Assembly: GCF_015694525.1 (NCBI RefSeq)
Contig: NZ_JADQDM010000016.1
Span: 1-64,000, forward strand
From: Hymenobacter ruricola
Lineage (GTDB): Bacteria > Bacteroidota > Bacteroidia > Cytophagales > Hymenobacteraceae
Length of the DNA: 64,000 nt
Direction of reading: 5' to 3'
Part shown: positions 16,541 through 25,098 of the stretch, in pieces
Numbering within the stretch: the stretch's first letter is position 1
How the letters are laid out: each line of letters opens with the position of its first letter
Position numbers and translations under genes: made by a program
The notes under the pieces: generated by a model
Databases searched by the model: none
The model's input: only the letters and a program-made list of their open reading frames with translations
What the model was told of the DNA's origin: nothing

Positions 16541-17575
16541 ATGCGCCAACCTTGGATACGCTCGGCCCGCTACGACGGGCTGCTGATACTGGCGCCGCCG
16601 TTTCTGGCGCTGGCGGTGGTGTTGCTGCTGCCCGCGCCCTACCGCAGCACTGCCCGGATGCCGCTGCTGGCCTGGGTGGCCCTGGTGGTGCTCATCGACG
16701 TGGCGCACGTCTACGGCACGCTCTTTCAGACCTATTTCGACCCGCTGAAGCGGCAGCAGCGCCGCACCCTGCTGTGGGTGGTGCCGCTGGCCTGCTACGC
16801 GGCGGGCGTGGCCCTGCACAGCGTGGGCGGCATGGTGTTTTGGCGGGCGCTGGCGTACCTGGCCGTTTTTCACTTCATCCGGCAGCAATACGGTTTCCTG
16901 CGGCTCTATGGTCGGCAAGAGCCCCGGGACGCGGGCTCGTGGCTGGCCACGGCGCTGGTGTATTACGCCACCATTTACCCGCTGCTGTACTGGCACCTCT
17001 CGCCGGCGCGCAATTTCAACTGGTTTATTGATGGGGAATTCGTGCAAGTGGACTGGCCGGCGGGCCGGCTGGTGGCCACGGTTTTGTACGTGGGTTTGAT
17101 AGCGGCCTACGCGGCCTGGGAATTGCGGCGCTGGCGCCGCACCCGCACGCTGAATGTGCCGCGCAACCTGCTGCTGGGCGGCACGCTGGTTTCCTGGTAC
17201 GCGGGCATCGTGTGGTTCAACGGCGACCTGGCTTTTACCCTGCTCAACGTGGTGTCGCACGGCATTCCCTACCTGGCGTTGGTCTGGAACGGCGGCCCCA
17301 CTCCTGCGTCGGCTCGGCGGGCGCCGCGCCGGGGGGCCTGGGCGGGCCGCTACGGGCTGCTGGTGTTTCTGGCGGCGGTGGCGCTGTTTGCCTACCTGGA
17401 AGAAGGGCTGTGGGACGGGCTGGTGTGGCGCGAGCACGGCACCGTGTTCGGCTGGTTTCAGCACCTGCCGACGGTGGCCAGCCCGGCGCTGCTCATGTGG
17501 CTGGTGCCGCTGCTGGCGCTACCCCAGTCCACCCACTACGTGCTCGACGGCTTCATCTGGCGCCGCTCCAAGTAG
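16541..17575 (+). CDS. Polytopic membrane protein at end of polyamine-like cluster, 344 aa
   Basis: About eight to nine hydrophobic helices, the first near residues 13-32. Conserved-looking polar residues inside helices include LIDVAHVYGTLFQTYFDP, FHFIRQQYGFLRLYGRQ and LNVVSHGIPYLALVW, where the His and Arg residues could be functional. I recognise no family. It follows the flavin oxidase gene in the same direction with only a repeat between them, so it is probably part of the same module. Its TAG stop lies inside the left arm of inverted repeat R5. Confidence 0.7.
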   Translation: MRQPWIRSARYDGLLILAPPFLALAVVLLLPAPYRSTARMPLLAWVALVVLIDVAHVYGTLFQTYFDPLKRQQRRTLLWVVPLACYAAGVALHSVGGMVFWRALAYLAVFHFIRQQYGFLRLYGRQEPRDAGSWLATALVYYATIYPLLYWHLSPARNFNWFIDGEFVQVDWPAGRLVATVLYVGLIAAYAAWELRRWRRTRTLNVPRNLLLGGTLVSWYAGIVWFNGDLAFTLLNVVSHGIPYLALVWNGGPTPASARRAPRRGAWAGRYGLLVFLAAVALFAYLEEGLWDGLVWREHGTVFGWFQHLPTVASPALLMWLVPLLALPQSTHYVLDGFIWRRSK

Positions 17576-17683
17576 CTTGGACGCTGCGAGTCCGAGCACG
17601 AGCACAGCGAGTATGAAGAACCGAAAAATCCAGGCGCGAGATGCTCGCTGCGCTCGCGCTCGGACTCGCAGCGTCCAAGCTAC
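17572..17683. repeat. Inverted repeat R5 (family D) containing both stop codons
   Basis: Perfect 26-bp outer arms, 17572-17597 and 17658-17683, starting GTAGCTTGGACGCTGCGAG. Pairing continues imperfectly inward (GAGCACAGCGAG with CTCGCTGCGCTC). The TAG of the plus-strand gene (17573-17575) and the TAG of the minus-strand gene (17680-17682) both lie in the arms. Confidence 0.92.
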
Positions 17684-19710
17684 TTCACAATGACCAGTTC
17701 CACGCGACGGTTCAGGCGGCGGGTTTCTTCGCGGTCGTTGCTGTACTTGGGCTTTGAGCCGCCGAAGCCGACCGTGGTGATGCGGTTTTCGGCCACGCCG
17801 CGGCCCACAAGGTAGCGCTTCACCTCGGCCACCCGGTCTTCGGAAAGCTGCTGGTTTTTGTCGGCCGGCGGCTCGTTGGAAGTGTGGCCTTCGAGGCGGA
17901 TTTCGGTGCCGGGGCTGGCTTGCAGGGCAATGGCCAGGCGGTTGAGCTCGGCGTAGGCGGTGCCGAGTAACGTGGCCTTGCCCTGCGCGAAAAGGATGCT
18001 GGGCAAGTCAATTTTAGCCCCGATGGCGGCGGGCAGCAGCAGCAGGTCGCGCCGCGGCGAGCCGCTGATGTCCACCGTGTCGCCCACCGTCAGGAAGCCG
18101 CCGCCGGTGGCCGTGAGGTAGTAGCGGCCCGGCAGCAGCGAGAGCTGGTAGCCGCCGGTGTTGTCCGATTTGTGGGTGGCGTTGTACTGCACGCCCGCTT
18201 TGTTGGCCAGCAGGTTGGCTTTTACGATAGCGCCGGGCACCGGCTGCTTGGTGCGGGCATCAAGCACGCGGCCGCTCAGGTAGGCGCGGGTGTTGGCATC
18301 GGGCGCGGCGGCCACCGGCGCGGGCGGCAGCGAGTCGGCCGATACGGCGCGGCCGGTGCGCCAGATGTCGCTGGTGCCGCTGGGCGTGGCTGAAGACGAG
18401 AAATACGCCGTTTTGCCGTCGGGCGCGAGGCTCAGGTAGGCGTTGAAGCCGGGGCCGTTCAGGGCCGGGCCCAGGTTGCGGGGCTCGCTCCACCGGGTCC
18501 AGCTTTCGTCGAGGCGCTGGCTCACGAAAATGTCGGCCGAGCCGTAGCCCATGTGGCCGTAGGAAGCGAAATACAGTGTTTTGCCATCGGCCGCGAGCCA
18601 GGGCGCGAAGTCGAAGCCCGGCGAGTTCAGCACCGGACCCAGGCTGGCGGGCTCGGTGAAACCGCCCTTGCCGTCGGGCCGGCTCAGATACAGGTCGTTG
18701 CCGCCTTCGGAATCGCCGCGCTCCAGTGAGAGCAGCAGGATTTTCCCGTCGCTGCTCAGAAAATAGCCGGCTCCCGGCACGGCGGTGTAAAAATTGGCGA
18801 TGGGCGCGGGCGTTGGCCGGCCGCCTTTGCTGGCCACGCCGGTAGCTGCCGCGCGCGTTACTTGGCTCAGCCCCTCGTCCCGAAAGCCGTTCGAGTCGTA
18901 GGTGCCCCGCACGTACAATGTCTTGCCTTCGGGACCCACGGCGGCCACCACTTCGTTGTTTTGGGCCGTGTTGATGCCATCGAGGCGGGTGGGCGCGCCC
19001 CAGGTCTGGCCGTGGTCGGGGCTTTGGCTCAGCCAGGCGTCGCCGCTGTCGGTGTTGCCTTCGGTGTTGCCGGCAAACTTGGTGCGGGCGAAAAATAAGG
19101 TGCTGCCGTCGGGGCTCAGCAGCGGGTGCAGTTCGTTGCCGGGCGTGTTGATGCCGCCGCTCAGGGGCTGGGGCGGGCCAAAGGGCGAAGGGCCTTCCAA
19201 CACGTTCAGGCGCAGCCGAAACAGGCGCCACTGCTGGCTGGCCCGGCCGTTGCTTTTCTGGGCCAGCACGGGCGTGCCGTTGAACTTATCGGAGGCAGCT
19301 AGAGCCGCCACGCGTCTTTCGCTGCGGTTTTCGAGCTGGAAGCTGCCGGCCGGGCCCGCCGGCACCAGGCGCCACTGCTGCTGCTCGCCGCCCTGAAACG
19401 GGCGCTGCACCAGAGCCATGTTTTCGCCGGGCTTGTCGGCCGTCAGGCAAAGGCTGCTATGGCGCGCCTCGATGCGGTAGTACTCGCTGCCGGTTCTTAT
19501 CGGCACAAAGCGCCACTGCTGGCTGTTGGCGTGGGTGAATTCCCACTGCACGGCCGCCGCGCCGCTGCTGGTGCTGGCGCTGGCAATGTCGAGGCAACGG
19601 CCGCTGCCGCGGTCTATCAGGCCGTAATACGCCCGCTCATCGGGCACGAAAGGGGTTTGGGCTTGGGCAAAAACAGGCAGCAACATTAACAGCGACAGCA
19701 ATCGAAACAT
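17680..19710 (-). CDS. OmpA-family protein with ricin-type and PD40 repeats, 676 aa
   Basis: Signal peptide (residues 1-18), then a ricin-type beta-trefoil (about 25-165) with repeated Q-x-W motifs (NSQQWRFV, EQQQWRLV, ASQQWRLF). A WD40/PD40-like propeller follows (about 175-455; LSPDGSTLFFAR, LAADGKTLYFAS, LAPDGKTAYFSS), then a carboxypeptidase-regulatory-like domain (about 470-550) and a C-terminal OmpA peptidoglycan-binding domain (EGHTSNEPP, SEDRVAEVKRYL, DREETRRLNRRVEL). It probably sits in the outer membrane and anchors peptidoglycan. PD40-OmpA proteins are common in Bacteroidetes; the added lectin-like domain suggests glycan binding. Confidence 0.88.
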   Translation of the reverse strand: MFRLLSLLMLLPVFAQAQTPFVPDERAYYGLIDRGSGRCLDIASASTSSGAAAVQWEFTHANSQQWRFVPIRTGSEYYRIEARHSSLCLTADKPGENMALVQRPFQGGEQQQWRLVPAGPAGSFQLENRSERRVAALAASDKFNGTPVLAQKSNGRASQQWRLFRLRLNVLEGPSPFGPPQPLSGGINTPGNELHPLLSPDGSTLFFARTKFAGNTEGNTDSGDAWLSQSPDHGQTWGAPTRLDGINTAQNNEVVAAVGPEGKTLYVRGTYDSNGFRDEGLSQVTRAAATGVASKGGRPTPAPIANFYTAVPGAGYFLSSDGKILLLSLERGDSEGGNDLYLSRPDGKGGFTEPASLGPVLNSPGFDFAPWLAADGKTLYFASYGHMGYGSADIFVSQRLDESWTRWSEPRNLGPALNGPGFNAYLSLAPDGKTAYFSSSATPSGTSDIWRTGRAVSADSLPPAPVAAAPDANTRAYLSGRVLDARTKQPVPGAIVKANLLANKAGVQYNATHKSDNTGGYQLSLLPGRYYLTATGGGFLTVGDTVDISGSPRRDLLLLPAAIGAKIDLPSILFAQGKATLLGTAYAELNRLAIALQASPGTEIRLEGHTSNEPPADKNQQLSEDRVAEVKRYLVGRGVAENRITTVGFGGSKPKYSNDREETRRLNRRVELVIVK

Positions 19711-19810
19711 CAGCGGGGGCGCGGAAAAGGGCGCGTGGGTGCATAACGCAAAAGAACGCCGAAATGATGGGATGGGCGGGCGGCTGGATGAACCAGGGCC
19801 TTATCAGCGG

Positions 19811-19982
19811 GTCATGCTCATCTGGCGTCCGCGCAGCCGAAGCATCTCTACCGCTTCGTCTGTCATCCTGAGCATAGCGAAGGACCTTATCAAGCCAGAA
19901 CTATGTGGACGTGATAAGATGCTTCGCAGGCTCAGCATGACAAGAGGTGCGGTAAAGATGCTTCGCTGCGCTCTGCATGACG
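19811..19982. repeat. Nested inverted repeats R6 (family C inside family A/C hybrid)
   Basis: Outer arms 19811-19854 and 19949-19982 end in TCTCTACCGC and begin GCGGTAAAGATGC. Between them is a complete second hairpin, arms 19861-19892 (TGTCATCCTGAGCATAGCG) and 19912-19942. The outer left arm is a hybrid, CATCTGGCGTCCGCGCAG as in R11 then GAAGCATCTCTACCGC as in family A. It fills most of the 311-base gap 19711-20021; the rest shows nothing. Confidence 0.85.
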
Positions 19983-20021
19983 TTCTTTATTTGGCCACTC
20001 CAACTCGCCACTCCCCCCGCC

Positions 20022-20699
20022 TCACGCCAGCAGCTTGTGCTTGATGGCATATTGAATCAGCCCCACCACCGACTTGCAGCTGGTTTTGGTGAGGATGTTT
20101 TTGCGGTGCGTTTCCACGGTGCGCTCGGAGATGAACAGGGCCGTGGCGATGTCCTGGTTTGATTTTTCCTCGGCCACCAGGCGCAGGATTTCCTTTTCGC
20201 GGGCCGTCAGCTCGACTACTGGAGCAGCACCGGGGCGCTGGGCGGGCACGTCGAGGTGCTGGAGCAGGGTCTGGCCCACTTCCTGGCTGAAGTGGGTGCG
20301 GCCGGCCGCCACGTTGGCAATGGCGGCGCTGAGCTCGGCCTTGGTAGTGTTTTTCAGGAGGTAGCCGGCGCCGCCGGCTTCTAGCACTTCCATCACCGAG
20401 GCGTGGTCGTGGAACATGCTCAGGGCCAGCACCCGCACCGTTGGAAATTCGGTGCGCAGGTGCTGGGTGAGCTCCACGCCGCTCATCTCGGGCATGTTCA
20501 AATCCACGAGGGCAACCTGGATTTCCGGGTGCTGGCGCAGGCGGCGCAGGGCCTCGGCCCCGGAATTGGCCTGGGCCACCACGCGCACCGACGCATCGGT
20601 TTTGAGCAGGGTTTTGATGCCTTCAATCACCATCTGGTGGTCATCAACCAGCAGCAAATTGGTGCGGGACGGAGCAGTTGGCGCAGCGAACATGGGCAT
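20022..20699 (-). CDS. NarL/LuxR-type response regulator, 225 aa
   Basis: Receiver domain (about residues 14-130) with the acidic pair in LLLVDDHQM, phospho-acceptor Asp in VALVDLNMPEMSG, and Lys in YLLKNTT. A LuxR/GerE helix-turn-helix closes the protein (LTAREKEILRLVAEEKSNQD, then ERTVETHRKNIL). It should be phosphorylated by the HisKA_3 kinases encoded upstream on the same strand. I chose the ATG at 20699, directly after a run of A, over the in-frame ATG at 20726. The gap to the upstream kinase is about 170 bases, so a separate promoter is possible. Confidence 0.92.
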   Translation of the reverse strand: MPMFAAPTAPSRTNLLLVDDHQMVIEGIKTLLKTDASVRVVAQANSGAEALRRLRQHPEIQVALVDLNMPEMSGVELTQHLRTEFPTVRVLALSMFHDHASVMEVLEAGGAGYLLKNTTKAELSAAIANVAAGRTHFSQEVGQTLLQHLDVPAQRPGAAPVVELTAREKEILRLVAEEKSNQDIATALFISERTVETHRKNILTKTSCKSVVGLIQYAIKHKLLA

Positions 20700-20868
20700 T
20701 TTTTTTTGCAGAGAAGCGAAGGGCATCCGGAGCGGCGGCTTGGGGCCAACCGACCTTGCCAGTCGCCCTCGTTTCCGCCGCAGCGTCCGAATACGTTAAT
20801 TCAAACATACTTCCGTTTTCCTACGGTTCATAGCAATTGGCAAAGATTTCACCGCACGAAACCGGGAC

Positions 20869-22881
20869 TTAGCCCGGCAGCGGCACCGTGGCCGTGACGG
20901 TGGTGCCCCGCCCGGGGCGGCTGTCCACGTCGAGCACGCCGCCGAGGTAGGCCACGCGGCTGGCCATGTTGCGCAGGCCCAGGCCGGCGCCTTCGCCCAG
21001 CGCGGCGGGGTCGAAGCCCGCGCCGTCGTCTTCCACCAGCAGGGTCAGCTCGTGGGCGTGGCGGATGAGTTGCAAATTGATTTCGCTGGCCCGGGCGTGC
21101 TTCACGATGTTCTGCACCGCTTCCTGCACCACCCGGTAGAGGGTGCTTTCGGTATTGGAAGCCAGGCGGGTATCGTCGAGGCCCAGCGTTTCGAGGTGAA
21201 TGCGCAGGCGGCCGGGCTGCTGCACCTTGTCGAGAAACTCGCGCACGGCGCGGGCCAGACCGCGCTTGATGAGGGCGTTGGGCAGCAGGTTGTGGGAGAT
21301 GTCGCGCACCTCCCCCACGCTCTCGTCCACCAGCCCCAGGGCGTCGCCGAAACGGCGCTGCTCGTCGGGGCTCAGGCGCGGGGCCAGCTCTTCGCCCAGG
21401 GCGTGCACGTTCAGCTTCACCACGCTCAGCAGCTGGCCCACGCCGTCGTGCAGGTCGGCGCCGATGCGGCGGCGCTCGGCTTCTTCGGCTTCGAGCACGG
21501 CGGTGGCGCGGCGCTGCTGCAGGGCCTCGCGCTCGGCCGCAAACTCCACTTCGCGGCGCAGGTGGCGGCGGCTCAGCAGCAGGTAGCCCACGCCGGCGGC
21601 CAGCGCCGCAATGGCCAGCCCCGCCCACAGCTGTACGCTGCGCCGCCGGATAACCTGCTGCTGGGTGCGCAGCTGCGCGGCCTGCACGCGGTTTTGGGCG
21701 TCCTTGCGCTCGGTTTCGTACTGGGTTTGGAGCTCGGCCACGGTGCGGGTGGTGGCGGCCAGGCGCAGGGTGTCGCGCACTAGGCCCATGTCGCGGCGGT
21801 AGGCAAAGGCGGCGCGGTAGTCGGCGCGGGCGGCGGCCAGGTCGGCAAGGCCTTCGAGGGCATCGGCTTCTTCCTGCCGGTCGCGGGCGGCGCGGGCCAG
21901 GGCCAGCGCCTGCGTGAGGTAGGGCGCGGCGGCGGCGGCCTGCCCGGTTTGCACCAACGACTCGCCCAGAATAGAATACAGGTCGGCGCGGGCGCCGGGC
22001 GTCAGGGTGCCGGCCGGGCGGCGGTTGTAGGCGGCCTCCACCCGGCGCAGCAGCGGCAGCGACGCCGCCCAGTGGCCCTGGTACTGCTCCAGCACGGCCA
22101 GCGTGAGCAGCAGGCCGTCGTTGGCCGTGGTGTCGGGCTGGGCGCGCACCACGGCCAGCCCTTCGGCCACGTAGGCCCGGGCCCGGGCAAAGTGGCCGGC
22201 ATCGCGGTGAATGATGGCCAGATGGTTGAGGCAGTGCACGACGTAGGGCGGCACCCGCGCCAGCTGCCAGCCGCGCAGGCTCTGCTCGTAGGCGGTTTGG
22301 GCAGCGGGCAGGTTTTGCTGCTCCAGGTAAATCTGGCCGATGGTGCCGTAGGAATCAGCCACTGAAGGGGTGTCGTGCGCGGCCTGGCGCAGGCGCAGGC
22401 CACGCAAACTCAGGCGCATGGCCTCGGCAAACCGGCCCTGGCCGATGCGGCGTTTGGCGGCGTTGGCGTAGTTGTGGCCCACCCACAGGGAGTTGCCCAG
22501 GGCCGCAAACTCCCGCCCCGACAGCAGGTGCAGCCGCACCGATTCCTCGTTGTGCCCGCCCTGGGCCGCCAGAATGGCTAGGTTGTAGCTCACCCGGGCC
22601 AGCCGTTTCCTATCGCCGAGGGCGGTGGCCAGGCGCGCGGCCTGGCGGCCGTAACTGCCGGCCTGCGCCGTGTCGTTGTATTGGAAGTTGAACATCAGCG
22701 TCACCAGCGCCTTGGTACCGTTGGTGTCGCGCGGGTGCTGGGCCAGCACGCGGCGCAGGCTGTCCACGGCGCGGGTATCGCGCGCGGGCGGCAGGATTTG
22801 TGACTTGGGTTGGGCGTGGGCCAGGCCGGCCACGCCCAGCAGCACCAATACCCAGGCGCTCAGCCGGTAAAAACTCACCAT
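20869..22881 (-). CDS. TPR-containing sensor histidine kinase (HisKA_3), 670 aa
   Basis: Signal peptide (MVSFYRLSAWVLVLLGVAGL and on to the A-H-A site), then an extracytoplasmic array of TPR repeats (about residues 40-380), a coiled coil, one membrane helix near 405-425 and a cytoplasmic kinase. The HisKA_3 phosphorylation motif is ERRRIGADLHDGVGQ (His near 476), and the ATPase has RVVQEAVQNIVKHARA, VEDDGAGFD and GLGLRNM. The partner is most likely the response regulator downstream. It is a paralog of the kinase at 22974. Start at 22881 chosen for the signal peptide. Confidence 0.92.
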   Translation of the reverse strand: MVSFYRLSAWVLVLLGVAGLAHAQPKSQILPPARDTRAVDSLRRVLAQHPRDTNGTKALVTLMFNFQYNDTAQAGSYGRQAARLATALGDRKRLARVSYNLAILAAQGGHNEESVRLHLLSGREFAALGNSLWVGHNYANAAKRRIGQGRFAEAMRLSLRGLRLRQAAHDTPSVADSYGTIGQIYLEQQNLPAAQTAYEQSLRGWQLARVPPYVVHCLNHLAIIHRDAGHFARARAYVAEGLAVVRAQPDTTANDGLLLTLAVLEQYQGHWAASLPLLRRVEAAYNRRPAGTLTPGARADLYSILGESLVQTGQAAAAAPYLTQALALARAARDRQEEADALEGLADLAAARADYRAAFAYRRDMGLVRDTLRLAATTRTVAELQTQYETERKDAQNRVQAAQLRTQQQVIRRRSVQLWAGLAIAALAAGVGYLLLSRRHLRREVEFAAEREALQQRRATAVLEAEEAERRRIGADLHDGVGQLLSVVKLNVHALGEELAPRLSPDEQRRFGDALGLVDESVGEVRDISHNLLPNALIKRGLARAVREFLDKVQQPGRLRIHLETLGLDDTRLASNTESTLYRVVQEAVQNIVKHARASEINLQLIRHAHELTLLVEDDGAGFDPAALGEGAGLGLRNMASRVAYLGGVLDVDSRPGRGTTVTATVPLPG

Positions 22882-22973
22882 AGAATTACGGTTAAAAATC
22901 AAATATTCAGGTATTTTCGTCACCCCGCCCGGCGGAAGCGGCGCGCTGAGCTGCAAGGTTGAGCGGCCGTTTC

Positions 22974-24881
22974 CTACCCAACCAGCGCATTAGTCAGCGG
23001 CATTTCCAGCGTCACGGAGGTGCCATGCCCGGGAGTGGCGTCAAAATTGGCGCGGCCACCCAGATAAGCCATCCGGCTTTCAATGTTTTTCAGCCCAATG
23101 CCGGCGTCGGGCCCCAGCGCGGCGGGGTCGAAGCCCACGCCGTTGTCTTCCACCAGCACGGTCAACTCCTCGGCGTGCCGGATAATCTGCAGCGTCACTT
23201 CCGTGGCCCGGGCGTGCTTTAAGATATTCTGCACCAGTTCCTGAATGACGCGAAACAGCACGTTCTCCACCGTGGGCTCCAGGCGGCCGCCGCGGTCCAG
23301 GCCCACCACTTCCAGGTTGATTTTCAGGCGGCCATCGGGCGTCACCTTGTCCAGAAAGTCGCGCACGGCCTGGGCCAGGCCGCGCTTGATGAGGGCGTTG
23401 GGCATGAGGTTGTGCGAGATGCTGCGCACTTCCCGGAAGCTGTCCTCCACCCCATCGAGCGCGTTTTGCAGCATGGCCTGCTGGCCCACGGTTGGCACGC
23501 CCAGCTCCTCGCTCAGCGCGTGCAGGTTGAGCTTGGCGGCCGTGAGCAGCTGGCCCACGCCGTCGTGCAGGTCGCTGCCGATGCGGCGGCGCTCGGCTTC
23601 TTCGGCTTCCAGCACGGCGGCGGCGCGCAGGCGCTCCAACTGCTGCCGCTCCTGGGTAAACTCCATTTCGCGCCGCAGGCGGCGGCGGCTTACCAGCAGG
23701 TAGGCCAGGCCCGCCAGCAGCAGCGCCACCAGCCCACCCGCCCACAGCAGCGTGGTGCGCCGCCGGATGAGTTGCTGCTGCTCGCGCAGTTGCGAGGCTT
23801 GCAGGCGGTTTTGAGCGTCCTTTTTCTCGGTGTCGTACTTGGTTTGCAGCTCGGCCACCTGCTGGGTGCTCTGCTCCTGAAACAGCGAGTCGTTCAGCAG
23901 CTGAAAGCGCCGCTGCCACTGCAAGGCCTTGGCGGGCTGGCCGTTGTCTTCATACAGCGAAGCAAACCCGTTGTACACCACCCGCACGATGGGCAAGGCG
24001 TGCAGGCGCCGGCTAATCTGCAGCGCCTGCTGGTAGGCGGCTTCGGCCTCGGCGGTGCGGTGCAGCAGCGCCAGGGCGTCGCCCAGGTTCAGCCACGATT
24101 CGGCCTGGCCCTGCTCGTTGCCCTCGGCCTGGTCGATGGCCAGCGTCTGGCGGTAGTAGCGGTGGGCTTCGGCGCCATGTTTCTGCCGGAGAGCCAGGCC
24201 GCCGAGGTTGTAGAGGGCCAGCACGGCCACGCTGGAATCGCCGAGGGCGCGGGCTTTTTGCAGGGATATCTGGAAGTCGGCGCGGGCGGCGGCCAGCCGG
24301 TTTTGCCCCATCAGGGCGGTGCCGCTGTTGTTGAAGGCAATGGCCAGGGGCTTGGCGGCGCGGGCATCGCCGGCTTGCACGGCCTGGCTCAGCAGGGCCT
24401 GGGCGCGGCGGGCGTATTCCAGGCTCTGGTCGAATTTCTGGAGGTTTTTGTTGGTGGTGGCCAGGCCCAGGCAGGCGCTGCCCTGGCCCAGCAGGTCGTG
24501 CCGCTGCTCGGCCAGGCGCAGGGCCTGCAGCAGGCTTTCGGCGGCGGCGGGGAAGTCGCCTTCGGCGTTGGCCATGCGGCCGAGCAGCAGCAAGGCCGCC
24601 TGTTGCGGCGCGGGGTGGCCTGCCCCGGCGCGCTGCACCACCAGCGTGGCCAGCCGCTTGGCCTCGGCGGGCTCGGCAGTGCGCAGAACGTTGGCATCGG
24701 CCAGCAGCAGGCGCAGTTGGGCGGTGTCGGGGGCGGCGGCGCGGCGGCGGTTCAGGCTGTCGGCCAGCGACGAGGTGGCCACCGTTTGGGCGCAGGCAGG
24801 CGGGGCGGCACCGAGCCACAGGCCGCCGAGGCCCAGCCCGACTTGCAGAAGAAAGCGGCCGCCGGAAGAAGAGAAGCGCAT
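22974..24881 (-). CDS. TPR-containing sensor histidine kinase (HisKA_3), paralog, 635 aa
   Basis: Same architecture as the neighbouring kinase: signal peptide ending near A-C-A-Q, TPR repeats (about 40-345), coiled coil (TQQVAELQTKYDTEKKDAQ), one membrane helix near 380-400, then HisKA_3 (ERRRIGSDLHDGVGQ) and HATPase with VIQELVQNILKHARA and VEDNGVGFD. The cytoplasmic halves of the two kinases are close, the sensor halves much less so, which suggests duplication followed by sensor divergence. It is 92 bases upstream of the second kinase on the same strand. Confidence 0.92.
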   Translation of the reverse strand: MRFSSSGGRFLLQVGLGLGGLWLGAAPPACAQTVATSSLADSLNRRRAAAPDTAQLRLLLADANVLRTAEPAEAKRLATLVVQRAGAGHPAPQQAALLLLGRMANAEGDFPAAAESLLQALRLAEQRHDLLGQGSACLGLATTNKNLQKFDQSLEYARRAQALLSQAVQAGDARAAKPLAIAFNNSGTALMGQNRLAAARADFQISLQKARALGDSSVAVLALYNLGGLALRQKHGAEAHRYYRQTLAIDQAEGNEQGQAESWLNLGDALALLHRTAEAEAAYQQALQISRRLHALPIVRVVYNGFASLYEDNGQPAKALQWQRRFQLLNDSLFQEQSTQQVAELQTKYDTEKKDAQNRLQASQLREQQQLIRRRTTLLWAGGLVALLLAGLAYLLVSRRRLRREMEFTQERQQLERLRAAAVLEAEEAERRRIGSDLHDGVGQLLTAAKLNLHALSEELGVPTVGQQAMLQNALDGVEDSFREVRSISHNLMPNALIKRGLAQAVRDFLDKVTPDGRLKINLEVVGLDRGGRLEPTVENVLFRVIQELVQNILKHARATEVTLQIIRHAEELTVLVEDNGVGFDPAALGPDAGIGLKNIESRMAYLGGRANFDATPGHGTSVTLEMPLTNALVG

Positions 24882-25007
24882 GAAATGAGCCGGTTGAGAA
24901 ACGTTTTCACCTCCTCATCTTGCCGGGCTCTCGGTAAGCTGGCGGCCGGCGCGTTCTAAAAAGAACAAGGCCAGTTCACCGCTTCCGCAAAAGCAACCGA
25001 AAATATC

Positions 25008-25049
25008 AGAGCCGCTAAGTAAAGCAATTATGCCATACTTAGCGGCTCT
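25008..25049. terminator. Strong bidirectional terminator hairpin
   Basis: A 14-bp perfect stem, AGAGCCGCTAAGTA (25008-25021) with TACTTAGCGGCTCT (25036-25049), followed by TATTTTTC on the plus strand and ATATTTTC on the minus strand. It lies 50 bases beyond the stop of the minus-strand amidohydrolase gene at 25099 and upstream of the kinase start. Confidence 0.8.
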
Positions 25050-25098
25050 TATTTTTCTGGTTTCTAGAAAGCCGTGTGCCGCTATGCTTTAGCCAAAG

